From a virus, in IMG/VR virus record IMGVR_UViG_3300033146_003479, positions 62,001 through 126,000 of that record: 64,000 nt of DNA; one strand, written 5' to 3'. The translations under genes were made by a program, and so were the position numbers. Positions 7,515-15,116 of this stretch are shown piece by piece. The notes beneath the pieces were generated by a model that had not been told where the DNA came from, did not search any database, and was given only the letters and a program-made list of their open reading frames with translations. Position 1 is the first letter of the stretch. The number at the start of each line of letters is the position of its first letter.

Positions 7515-9037
7515 TGATTGATATAAAAATAAAGAATTTAACAAAAGTTTTAACTAGTGATAAAAAAATCAAAGAATTCTTTAATGATGAATATGTCATT
7601 ACTGAAAAGTTTGATGGGACAAAATTAACAATAACTAGAAATAGTGTTGAGTTCGATAAAAGGAATTATAGTAACAATTGGATAATATCATATAAGGGAA
7701 ATGTAATTCTAAGAGATGAGATTGATAATATTAAATTGAAAAGTGTTCGAGATCACTCGATAGGAATTTCTCAATATGCATTAGTTCATGAGCATATGCG
7801 ACGAATTCATAAAAAAACAGAACAGATTCCTACAAATACTGAATTTTTTATAGAATTTATAATGAGAAAGCCGACATTAACTAGAAAGTATAAAATTTAT
7901 CATTCATTAGTTTTTTTAAAGTGTGAACGAGTAATTTTTACTACTGATGATTTAGAGTATGTGTCATCGTCGGGTTCTCAGGTGTTTGGTAAGATTTCTC
8001 CATTCGAACAATTGCAATTTGCTAATACTTTAAATCTTCACTCGTTACCTATTTTATATGAAGGTAAATTACATTATAACAAATTGGACTGGAGAAAATC
8101 GTTAGATAGTATAATTGACACATTCACTTCTTTCGAATCGATTTTTGGAGGAACTCCTGAAGGAGTAGTATTACGTTCTATTAATAATCAGTATAAGATA
8201 GTTCAGTTGGATCAATATGATAGACGAACTAGAGATATTATTAAAAATCAGTGGAGAATGGCTGACGTTGAGGAGACTGAATATTGGGATAAAGTTTATC
8301 AATTATCATCGAATTGGGTATCATTAGTAAAGAAGAATAATCCTGATTATAATGTTCGATGTATGTTGAGAGAATTGAGTGATAATATATATAGTAGACG
8401 ACCTAAGGTATTGCATACTAAAAAGAAGGTCATTAATCGACAAGATGATATTTATTTGACTAGTAAAATAATGATTAAAAAATTATTAGATATTGGTATT
8501 AACACTAAAACATTAGGACTTATTCCTATGGCGGCTAAACCTCTACATAAAGGACACTGGAGTTTAATTGAAAAGGCGAGTCGTGAGTGTGATAAAGTCA
8601 TAATTTTCACATCAACAATTAGTCGAGAGTTTATGAGTATTAAATCAGTTAATGCTATGTGGGCAATAATTAAGCCTAATTTACCTGAAAATGTTAGTGT
8701 GAGAGTTGTCGCTTCTCCTATTAATTCGGTGAATAGAGAGTTAGCGTACTATGATATTGTTGGTAAAAGTCCTATTCCAGAAATCCATGTATATGGTGGA
8801 AATAAAGATGCTAATGTGTGGAGGAATGTTGTTAAACAAAATGTTAAATTAACTAACAATGATAAAATATTTGTGCATTTATTAGATACTAATATTGTTA
8901 ACATTAGTGGTTCTCAGATGAGAGAATTTGTGCGATTAAATGATAAAGTATCTTTTATTGATGGACTTCCCAAAGGGTTTTCTGATAAATGTAAGATTGA
9001 TATATGGAATCTGTTATATAATTTGGAGGAAAAATGA
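7514..9037 (+). CDS. Fusion of RNA/DNA ligase-like domain and NMNAT-like nucleotidyltransferase
   Basis: A 507-aa two-domain protein. The N-terminal half has covalent nucleotidyltransferase motifs of the ligase family: motif I EKFDG with candidate Lys32, a FFIEFIMRKP strand near 120, motif IV PEGVVLRS and motif V YKIVQLD. This looks most like an Rnl2-type RNA ligase core. The C-terminal half (from about 335) has PLHKGHW, an HxGH motif of the cytidylyl/NMN-adenylyltransferase fold, and ISGSQMREF, the matching ISxSxxR motif. It could join an end-sealing ligase to a nucleotidyl or NAD+-making activity. It overlaps the HAD gene by one base and the CCA enzyme by four, so the three are one translational unit. 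Substrates are inferred. Confidence 0.85.
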   Translation: MIDIKIKNLTKVLTSDKKIKEFFNDEYVITEKFDGTKLTITRNSVEFDKRNYSNNWIISYKGNVILRDEIDNIKLKSVRDHSIGISQYALVHEHMRRIHKKTEQIPTNTEFFIEFIMRKPTLTRKYKIYHSLVFLKCERVIFTTDDLEYVSSSGSQVFGKISPFEQLQFANTLNLHSLPILYEGKLHYNKLDWRKSLDSIIDTFTSFESIFGGTPEGVVLRSINNQYKIVQLDQYDRRTRDIIKNQWRMADVEETEYWDKVYQLSSNWVSLVKKNNPDYNVRCMLRELSDNIYSRRPKVLHTKKKVINRQDDIYLTSKIMIKKLLDIGINTKTLGLIPMAAKPLHKGHWSLIEKASRECDKVIIFTSTISREFMSIKSVNAMWAIIKPNLPENVSVRVVASPINSVNRELAYYDIVGKSPIPEIHVYGGNKDANVWRNVVKQNVKLTNNDKIFVHLLDTNIVNISGSQMREFVRLNDKVSFIDGLPKGFSDKCKIDIWNLLYNLEEK

Positions 9038-10458
9038 ATCGTAAAATAATTCGAGTTATAAGTGAATCTGAGAGAGAGTATTTTCAAGAATATTTAGATT
9101 TAGCCACAAATATTGATTCGCTGATGAAATTGAGGTTGATTTTAGTTGGAGGGTCTATCAGAGATTTATTAATTCGTGGTGATATTGTTGAACCTGAAAT
9201 TGATGATTTGGATTTTATGTTGGTTGATACCGATGGACATGGAGTCGTAGATGAAATTGATGTGTTGATGATTGAGTTGGCAAAATTAGATTATTCAATT
9301 GTGAATGACGGTAGAGAGTTTCTTCATTTCAAAGTAATACGAAATGGATTTGTGTTTGATATTGGTACTCCTCGAACTGAAATTTACGATGAATATAGTC
9401 GAAATCCGAAAGTTAAAGTGGGATCACTTCGAGATGATTATTTTAGACGAGATTTCACAGTTAATGCATTTTTTGCTCAAATAGTTAAGGTCGATGATCG
9501 AGTTGAATTGGAGTTATGTGGAGATGATGAGTTAATATCACGCTCGTATGATGATCTTTTATCGACCACATTGAACACTACTCAATATGAATCTAACGTT
9601 GTATTTGAAGAGGATCCTTTACGTATTCTACGAGCGATACGATTCATGGGGTATGGTTTTCAGTGTTCGAAGGAAATGAGTGTTGCTATTGATAATTTTG
9701 ATATGAATATATTCTTTAGGAAGGTATCGAAAGAGAGAGTTGCTATTGAATTGAAGAAGATATTAAGACGAGGAGATTTAGATTATTTTTTTGATCATCG
9801 AATTGTTAATAAGATTATTCCTGAATTTGATAATTTTATAAATCGAGAATATGAGTTTGATGAAATTGAGCATATTAAGAATGTGATTTTGAAAAGTCGA
9901 GAGTTATCTAATGACGATATGTTTTTATTAGTAGCATTATTTCATGATTTAGGTAAAAGTATAACTGGTACTATTCATAAAAGTCAAACTCGTTGGGCAT
10001 TTTTAGGACACGAAGATATATCATCAAAATGGGCGTACGATACTCTTAGACGATATCGATTTGATAATCAAACTTGCAATTCAGTGAGAGATATTGTGAA
10101 AATGCATATGTCATTGAAGTGGATTTCAAATTGGAAAAAAGGAACTATAGTGAAATTCATATTAAAACATTCACCAACATTAATACGTAATATTTTAGTA
10201 TTTAATCACATGGATTGGGGTGGAAAATCTGAGGAGTGGAAGATTAAATATAATGTGGCACAATCATTGGAAACGATAGATGAGATTGTGAATTATTGGA
10301 TAGACATTGTTGATGAAGTGGTGTTTTTTTATAGCAATGAACTAAGAGAAATTGGAGTTAATGCTAATGCTAATAAAAACATTCCACGAAATGAGTTACG
10401 AAATATTATTATTGGTGAAAAAATGAGATTTATTTTAAATAAGGAGAAATTATTGTGA
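9034..10458 (+). CDS. cca: tRNA nucleotidyltransferase (CCA-adding enzyme / poly(A) polymerase family) with HD domain
   Basis: A 474-aa class II nucleotidyltransferase. The pol-beta head has VGGSIRDLL (39-46) and the metal-binding DLD at about 58-60, followed by FDIGTPRTEIY and RRDFTVNAFF. The neck motif EDPLRILRAIRF is diagnostic for the CCA-adding/poly(A) polymerase family. The C-terminal part carries an HD-type phosphohydrolase motif (LVALFHDLGKS) as in bacterial CCA enzymes with 2',3'-cyclic phosphodiesterase or phosphatase activity. It should repair or complete tRNA 3' ends. With an RNA-ligase-like fusion and an HAD phosphatase immediately upstream, a tRNA-repair role during infection is plausible. 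A poly(A) polymerase activity cannot be excluded. Confidence 0.93.
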   Translation: MNRKIIRVISESEREYFQEYLDLATNIDSLMKLRLILVGGSIRDLLIRGDIVEPEIDDLDFMLVDTDGHGVVDEIDVLMIELAKLDYSIVNDGREFLHFKVIRNGFVFDIGTPRTEIYDEYSRNPKVKVGSLRDDYFRRDFTVNAFFAQIVKVDDRVELELCGDDELISRSYDDLLSTTLNTTQYESNVVFEEDPLRILRAIRFMGYGFQCSKEMSVAIDNFDMNIFFRKVSKERVAIELKKILRRGDLDYFFDHRIVNKIIPEFDNFINREYEFDEIEHIKNVILKSRELSNDDMFLLVALFHDLGKSITGTIHKSQTRWAFLGHEDISSKWAYDTLRRYRFDNQTCNSVRDIVKMHMSLKWISNWKKGTIVKFILKHSPTLIRNILVFNHMDWGGKSEEWKIKYNVAQSLETIDEIVNYWIDIVDEVVFFYSNELREIGVNANANKNIPRNELRNIIIGEKMRFILNKEKLL

Positions 10459-10646
10459 AGTTGATATATTGTGTTGGTTGTGGAGAAAAATATAATCTAT
10501 CGAGTAGTTTTTTGATATCAAATACTTTTAATCCCAAACGAGTTGTAGTTTGGTGTGAAAACTGTGGTTTATTAGTGACTGGCAATATGATGATACATCG
10601 TGAGATTCAAAGTCCAATTATTAGATTTCCTAAATTGAGTTTTTGA
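10455..10646 (+). CDS. Small zinc-ribbon protein, 63 aa
   Basis: A GTG start at 10455 lies eight bases after AAGGAG and overlaps the cca stop by four bases. Two CxxC pairs (CVGC near residue 6 and CENC near residue 34) form a probable four-cysteine zinc ribbon, and the tail is short and hydrophobic. Such small ribbons commonly bind nucleic acid or act as adaptors. No specific function can be assigned. Confidence 0.7.
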   Translation: MKLIYCVGCGEKYNLSSSFLISNTFNPKRVVVWCENCGLLVTGNMMIHREIQSPIIRFPKLSF

Positions 10647-10647
10647 T

Positions 10648-11253
10648 ATGAAAATATATGTTATTTCAGATACTCACTTTTTCCATTATAATATTATTAA
10701 GTATTGTGGTCGTCCATTTACAGATGAATATGAAATGAACGAGTATATTATCTCTCAATGGAATTCTTTAATTACTAATGATGATGTGGTTTTTCATTTG
10801 GGAGATTTTTCAACAGGACTCAAATGTCGATATGGAGAATTGCGAGAAGTGTTTTCTAGATTAAATGGACAAATACATTTAATTAGAGGGAATCATGATC
10901 ATCAATCAGATGAAGAATTGTTACAATTAGGATTTAAAAGTGTTCAGGAGTTTAAGATAATCAATGATACAATGTTGGTTCATTATCCATTTTTCTTACC
11001 CAAGGACAAATATAATAGTAAATTTCAACGATTTTACGATACATTTAATATGATATATACGGGAGAGAATTGTAGATATGTGCTATATGGACATTCTCAT
11101 GAATATCCATCGATATATGTGAATAAGTATAATGTTGCTGTTGATTTACACGACTTTAAGCCTATATTATTGGATGACATATTTAATAATGTATTTAAAA
11201 ATAATCTAATTCAAGAAAATATAATAAAGGAGAAAAAAGATGAGAATATTTGA
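10648..11253 (+). CDS. Calcineurin-like metallophosphoesterase
   Basis: A 201-aa protein with the complete metallophosphoesterase signature: ISDTHFFH (Asp8, His10), VFHLGDF, RGNHDH and YGHSHE near residue 150. Enzymes with ISDTHFxHxNIIxYCxRPF at the N-terminus form a common phage and bacterial group with two-metal phosphodiesterase activity on nucleotides or nucleic acid ends. It begins just after the zinc-ribbon gene and overlaps the next frame by 14 bp. It may supply a 2',3'-cyclic phosphate or end-processing step to the RNA-repair cluster, but this rests on location only. Confidence 0.9.
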   Translation: MKIYVISDTHFFHYNIIKYCGRPFTDEYEMNEYIISQWNSLITNDDVVFHLGDFSTGLKCRYGELREVFSRLNGQIHLIRGNHDHQSDEELLQLGFKSVQEFKIINDTMLVHYPFFLPKDKYNSKFQRFYDTFNMIYTGENCRYVLYGHSHEYPSIYVNKYNVAVDLHDFKPILLDDIFNNVFKNNLIQENIIKEKKDENI

Positions 11254-11695
11254 GTTTGCTACGGGATTTAAACTAGATTTAGATATGGTAATTGCGGTTG
11301 ATCATTCAACTCCGGATGGTTATGGCAATATGTCGTATTTTATTTTACTTAGTAGTGGTAAAAGACTCGAAGTATATGAAACAAAGTGTTATGATTATCT
11401 TGCATATCCTAGAGATGATTTTATTACTCGATGGGAAGAAGTAAAGTGTCCTAGCGATTCAATTGAACATTTTATGAATTATTGTGGTGATGTTGTTGAT
11501 ATTAATAAAGAAACTATGGAGTATCGCTTCGAGATAACAGATAGATGTTTATATACAATGTTTCATGATTCTGAGAGAGAGATGTTGTGGTATTTTAAGT
11601 CACTATATGATGTTGAATATATAGTGAGATGCACGAAATATTGTGTTGGACTGGGACAGAATCGTATTGTTGTTTTGAAAATAAAGGAGATATAA
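11240..11695 (+). CDS. Hypothetical protein, 151 aa
   Basis: A beta-rich, acidic, aromatic-rich protein that begins inside the end of the metallophosphoesterase gene after AAGGAGAAAAAAG. The N-terminus FKLDLDMVIAVDHSTPDGYG and the YFILLSSGKRLEVYE strands suggest a small beta-sandwich or barrel. It has six cysteines but no obvious metal pair spacing. No family recognised. It is followed within 5 bp by the next gene, so it belongs to the same operon. Confidence 0.75.
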   Translation: MRIFEFATGFKLDLDMVIAVDHSTPDGYGNMSYFILLSSGKRLEVYETKCYDYLAYPRDDFITRWEEVKCPSDSIEHFMNYCGDVVDINKETMEYRFEITDRCLYTMFHDSEREMLWYFKSLYDVEYIVRCTKYCVGLGQNRIVVLKIKEI

Positions 11696-11699
11696 TATT

Positions 11700-13382
11700 A
11701 TGGGTGGAAATTCACGAGCAATAAATAGAGAAACTGGTGAAGTTCAATCAATTAATGGAACTCCCGTATTTGCTCAAAAACTTGATTTGAGAGTAGTTAA
11801 TCGAAGAGTAGTTGTTAGTTTATTTACAAACACGTTCATCAATTTGTCTTCCATGTATGCTCAACAAAATCTTGGCAATCAATTGTGGGAACTGAAGAGA
11901 GAACTTTTCTCGACAGGATTAGTATACAATGGTTCATCTGAGCATTTATTCAATGATAGCATATCGGATGAAGAATTTGTGAAGTATAAACCGTTACTTG
12001 GTGATATTGATATTACCGTCGATGGAACAAAATTATCGAAGGTATTTGATTTATTAATTTTACTAGAAGGTAAAATTATCTATGAGAATGTGGACGGATT
12101 CATTCGATATATCGGTCAAAATAAATCTAAATTCCAAGGTGAGCAAATAAATTCTGTATTTGAGTTGAATGTGAATGATAAGAGTCATTATGTTCAGGTT
12201 GATTTTGAAGGAGTCGTTTATGAAAATGGAGTTCCTGATGAATTTTCGAAATTCGGACATTCATCTGATTGGTATGATATAACTAATGGTATTAAAGGAG
12301 TTGCTCATAAGTTTTTAATCATGAATTTAGTGCGAGGGAACACTTATTTATCTCCATCTCAAGGGATTCTTTTAACTAATGGTTCGATTGAGGATCCCAA
12401 TTCCGATAAATTAAGAGTTTCGGCTTCTCAGAAATATCTAAAGACATTTGCGTTTTCGATAACTAAAGGGCTTAGAAAGAAGGTTCGATATATTGGATTA
12501 AAAGATAGTATTCCTATGTATAAAGAATTATCAACATCCAATTCAATATATCAACGAGATTTGGTTGATATATTTCAAACTATATTTAATGTTTCTCCAA
12601 AAAAAGGAGAAATGAAGAAGTTCAGATCATTCATTGGAGTACTTGAACTTATTCAAAAATATTTTGATGTTAATGATGAACGTATCGCTCGAACTTTTGA
12701 TTTCTTATTGGATATAAATTTATTTGGAAATTCTGCTCAACGTTTAGATAGAGATAGTATGAAGGTGGATTTTGAGGTGAAGTATAATATGTTGGAGAAA
12801 ATCTTTGAGTTTATGCCTCAGTTGAAAACCTCAGATCGAACTGAGAAGATTAAGCATGCGATTGATTCTTATTATACTGTCCAGAATTATTTTAAAAGTA
12901 AAAATATAAATAAAACTACAGATAAAGCACAAATAGGAGAAAAAATGTCTGATACTATACAAAATGAAAATGCTCTTCGTCGAATCATTCAAGAGGAGAT
13001 TCAATTGATATTGAATGAAGATAGCAAATTGAATAAAACTTTATCTAAATTATTGAAGATTGTTAAGGAGACCGTGGGGCAAAAAGATTCTCGTAAAATA
13101 AAACGAGTTTTTATTTCATCCGATGGATCTAAATGGGTTGAAATTGAAATACCAAATACAACATATTCGTTGTCTTTAAATTTAAATAAAGATGAGATTT
13201 CATATGGCACAACTAAAATTGAAAAACTTTTTAAAATCAAAAGTTCAACTGCATCTAAGGAGTGGTTAGAGCATTCAAATAAACTTTTAAGGTATGCTGA
13301 AGACATTAAAGGTATTATGAAGATTTATGCGAAAATGAAGAAGTCCAAAAAAATTAAAACATTTATAGAAAAAGAACTTTAG
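11700..13382 (+). CDS. Putative pol-beta-like nucleotidyltransferase with C-terminal extension, 560 aa
   Basis: The N-terminal half contains YNGSSEHLF followed by LLGDIDITVDG (about residue 98) and a later YVQVDFEG strand. This resembles the GS...DxD...D arrangement of pol-beta nucleotidyltransferases, although the spacing between GS and DID is longer than usual. KVFDLLILLEGKI and GIKGVAHKFLIMN could be the remaining helices of that fold. From residue 416 the sequence changes to a separate helical module starting MSDTIQNENALRRIIQEEI, which has its own internal start signals and may also be made alone. The role is unknown. Nearness to CCA and ligase genes fits nucleic-acid end chemistry, but a virion role is not excluded. 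Confidence 0.6.
   Translation: MGGNSRAINRETGEVQSINGTPVFAQKLDLRVVNRRVVVSLFTNTFINLSSMYAQQNLGNQLWELKRELFSTGLVYNGSSEHLFNDSISDEEFVKYKPLLGDIDITVDGTKLSKVFDLLILLEGKIIYENVDGFIRYIGQNKSKFQGEQINSVFELNVNDKSHYVQVDFEGVVYENGVPDEFSKFGHSSDWYDITNGIKGVAHKFLIMNLVRGNTYLSPSQGILLTNGSIEDPNSDKLRVSASQKYLKTFAFSITKGLRKKVRYIGLKDSIPMYKELSTSNSIYQRDLVDIFQTIFNVSPKKGEMKKFRSFIGVLELIQKYFDVNDERIARTFDFLLDINLFGNSAQRLDRDSMKVDFEVKYNMLEKIFEFMPQLKTSDRTEKIKHAIDSYYTVQNYFKSKNINKTTDKAQIGEKMSDTIQNENALRRIIQEEIQLILNEDSKLNKTLSKLLKIVKETVGQKDSRKIKRVFISSDGSKWVEIEIPNTTYSLSLNLNKDEISYGTTKIEKLFKIKSSTASKEWLEHSNKLLRYAEDIKGIMKIYAKMKKSKKIKTFIEKEL
12905..12912 (+). promoter_or_regulatory. Internal late promoter TATAAATA
   Basis: An exact TATAAATA box inside the 560-aa gene, 40 bp ahead of a strong internal ribosome site and in-frame ATG at 12945. 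This is the same geometry as other late boxes in the window. Confidence 0.5.
12945..13382 (+). CDS. Nested in-frame product (145 aa) of the preceding gene
   Basis: An ATG at 12945 with AGGAGA six bases upstream and a TATAAATA box at 12905 would yield the last 145 residues of the 560-aa protein as a separate product. That segment begins MSDTIQNENALRRIIQEEI and has the helical LRxxIxxE N-terminus shared with the next gene (SLRRLIRQETTKLL), which suggests a related small-protein family. Either two genes were fused by loss of a stop codon, or the long protein and its C-terminal domain are both expressed, early and late respectively. Confidence 0.5.
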   Translation: MSDTIQNENALRRIIQEEIQLILNEDSKLNKTLSKLLKIVKETVGQKDSRKIKRVFISSDGSKWVEIEIPNTTYSLSLNLNKDEISYGTTKIEKLFKIKSSTASKEWLEHSNKLLRYAEDIKGIMKIYAKMKKSKKIKTFIEKEL

Positions 13383-13391
13383 GAGAACAGA

Positions 13392-13931
13392 ATGAAAGTA
13401 ACATTGTCTGAGAAAAGTCTAAGGAGATTAATTCGTCAAGAGACGACTAAACTGTTAAAGGAACAAGAGGAAAATGCATTTAATACGATCGATGATATGC
13501 AAAGTAAGTTTATAGAGGAGTTTAATAAAATTCTTAAAGAAAAATGGGCAAGAAAGATCAAAATGTTAAAATACGTTGATAATAGTTTTCAATTCATTTT
13601 AATTGGTGATGGTGATGAACGAGTTAAATTGGAATGGAATCCTAAATGGGATGTAACAATTAAAGGTAAAATTAAAGTGTCTCCAATTAAAGCCCTTAGA
13701 ATTGGACTTGAATTTTCCGAAAAAATGTATCGAGTTATTGTAAAAATTATTGAGAATGAGAAGGTTATTTATCCTATATTGGAAGAAATTTCTACAATGA
13801 TGAAGGATGGTGGAATGGGTAAAGAAGAGGTTAAAGATACTTCTGAAAAAAAAGTTGATGACTCTTTAACTGATGAATCTTCAACTGATGAATCTAATAA
13901 TGATAGTGAAAAAGGAGAAAAAGATGCGTAA
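13392..13931 (+). CDS. Hypothetical protein with LRRLIRQE motif, 179 aa
   Basis: Starts after AGGAGAAC, 9 bp past the previous stop. The N-terminus has the SLRRLIRQETTKLLKEQEE helix that recurs in several neighbours. The middle is a beta-rich globular region (FQFILIGDGDERVKLEWNPK) and the C-terminus is an acidic Ser/Asp/Thr tail from about residue 145. It is similar in layout to the nested 145-aa product upstream. Function unknown. The motif is common near the N-terminus of small proteins in marine T4-like phages, possibly as a virion-packing or docking helix (inference). Confidence 0.7.
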   Translation: MKVTLSEKSLRRLIRQETTKLLKEQEENAFNTIDDMQSKFIEEFNKILKEKWARKIKMLKYVDNSFQFILIGDGDERVKLEWNPKWDVTIKGKIKVSPIKALRIGLEFSEKMYRVIVKIIENEKVIYPILEEISTMMKDGGMGKEEVKDTSEKKVDDSLTDESSTDESNNDSEKGEKDA

Positions 13932-14379
13932 AAAGAAAGTGAATACATATTCATTAAATCAAATTTTGGAACAAATGGAGGATTTTGGAGGAAAGCAATA
14001 TCACAGACAGTTGATTGAATCAACTGATGCTCCAGAAGAGATTGAAGAGGCAAAAGAAGAAGAACTTGAGACAGAAGATGAAACTGATGATGAAGTTACA
14101 GAAGAGTCTATAAATGAAGGTTCTTTTAATACCAACAATGCTTCTGGGAAAAACACAGAAGAAGTTAATAATGAAAAAACTTCAATAAAAGCAACTACCA
14201 CTAAAGATGATTCAGGTAAAGTTTCAAATGAGGGTGGAGAAAACTCTAAAGATCAATGGAAACTGGCGAATAATAAAGCCAAATATGTTATGAATTCTAT
14301 GGGAAAATTCTTCTCTAACGATAGAAGTGGAACTCCTATTCAATTCAATGAAAAATCTGGAAAATTCGAAGCCGAATAG
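13924..14379 (+). CDS. Acidic low-complexity protein, 151 aa
   Basis: I place the start at 13924, where AAGGAG precedes the ATG by eight bases and the gene overlaps the preceding stop by 8 bp. A short basic N-terminus (MRKKKVNTYSLNQILEQME) leads to a long Glu/Asp/Thr/Ser-rich linker, probably disordered. A C-terminal segment (WKLANNKAKYVMNSMGKFF) is predicted helical. It could be a scaffold, chaperone or internal head protein, but no family is recognised. A probable sigma70-type promoter for the next gene follows. Confidence 0.65.
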   Translation: MRKKKVNTYSLNQILEQMEDFGGKQYHRQLIESTDAPEEIEEAKEEELETEDETDDEVTEESINEGSFNTNNASGKNTEEVNNEKTSIKATTTKDDSGKVSNEGGENSKDQWKLANNKAKYVMNSMGKFFSNDRSGTPIQFNEKSGKFEAE

Positions 14380-14407
14380 GCACCAAATACCCATTCAAAA
14401 ATAAAAA

Positions 14408-14436
14408 TTGACATTGCATTCAAAATATGATATACT
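14408..14436 (+). promoter_or_regulatory. Sigma70-type promoter TTGACA-17-TATACT
   Basis: A perfect -35 TTGACA (14408-14413), a 17-bp spacer and an extended -10 TGATATACT with hexamer TATACT (14431-14436), 43 bp ahead of the coaE-like gene. This is the best host-type promoter in the window. Confidence 0.85.
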
Positions 14437-14478
14437 TAATCTACAATGAATGTTTATTAATGTTATTGGAGAACTATT

Positions 14479-15072
14479 ATGATAACAGTGACTGGTGGAA
14501 TTTCTGTAGGGAAAAGTTTAATTGTGAATTATATATCAAATGAATATAATTTCAATATTATATCTGTGGATTTGATAGGACATCAAGTATTGTTGTGTGA
14601 AGATATTAAACGAGAAATATCATTTAATATTTCGAGTAAGATATTTGATATTAATGATAATATTGATCGACAAAAACTTGGGAAAATAGTTTTCTCTAAT
14701 AAAAAAAAGTTGGAGACATTGAATGCCATTGTGGGTCCATCTATTTTCTCTAAATTAAATGATGCTATTGAAGACTTGGGAGGGAAATCATCGAATGTTA
14801 TTTTGGAGCACCCAAAGATATTAGAATTCGATTATTATCGAGAATTTTCTCCGATAATTCAAGTTTCATCGATAAATCAATTACAGTGGCTAATGGAGAG
14901 AGATGGTATAAATGAGTCGGAAGCATTAATGAAAATAAATAGTCAATCTAAATTGTCAGAATTGATGAATAAGCCTGACTTTATGATTTCAACTGGTAAT
15001 TCAATGAGTGATAATTTAGAACAAGTTGATGTTATAATGGATTCTTTAATGTATAAAAAAATTAAAAGTTGA
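14479..15072 (+). CDS. Dephospho-CoA kinase-like P-loop kinase
   Basis: A 197-aa P-loop kinase. The Walker A is GGISVGKS (6-13), followed by SVDLIGHQVL, IDRQKLGKIVF, and ILEHPKILE in the order seen in dephospho-CoA kinase (CoaE), which phosphorylates dephospho-CoA in the last step of CoA synthesis. T4 gp1, a deoxynucleotide monophosphate kinase, has a related fold, so a dNMP kinase role is a real alternative and would suit the nucleotide genes nearby. The expected LID arginines are weak (LMERDGINESEALMKI). It has its own strong promoter and a TTGGAG ribosome site. Confidence 0.7.
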   Translation: MITVTGGISVGKSLIVNYISNEYNFNIISVDLIGHQVLLCEDIKREISFNISSKIFDINDNIDRQKLGKIVFSNKKKLETLNAIVGPSIFSKLNDAIEDLGGKSSNVILEHPKILEFDYYREFSPIIQVSSINQLQWLMERDGINESEALMKINSQSKLSELMNKPDFMISTGNSMSDNLEQVDVIMDSLMYKKIKS

Positions 15073-15078
15073 TATACT
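15073..15078 (+). promoter_or_regulatory. Extended -10 promoter TGATATACT before split IMPDH
   Basis: TGATATACT at 15070-15078, overlapping the end of the CoaE-like gene and 39 bp before the GTG start of the IMPDH N-half. No good -35 is seen. Confidence 0.5.
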
Positions 15079-15116
15079 ATAGTATTACTTTTTAATATTT
15101 AACCTTGGAGAAAAAT

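Noticed and set aside
9034-10458. Bacterial chromosome origin for the window because of cca, ligA, guaB and coaE-like genes
   Set aside because: These are interleaved in overlapping operons with T4 core genes of the same composition, and no ribosomal, tRNA or other housekeeping context exists.
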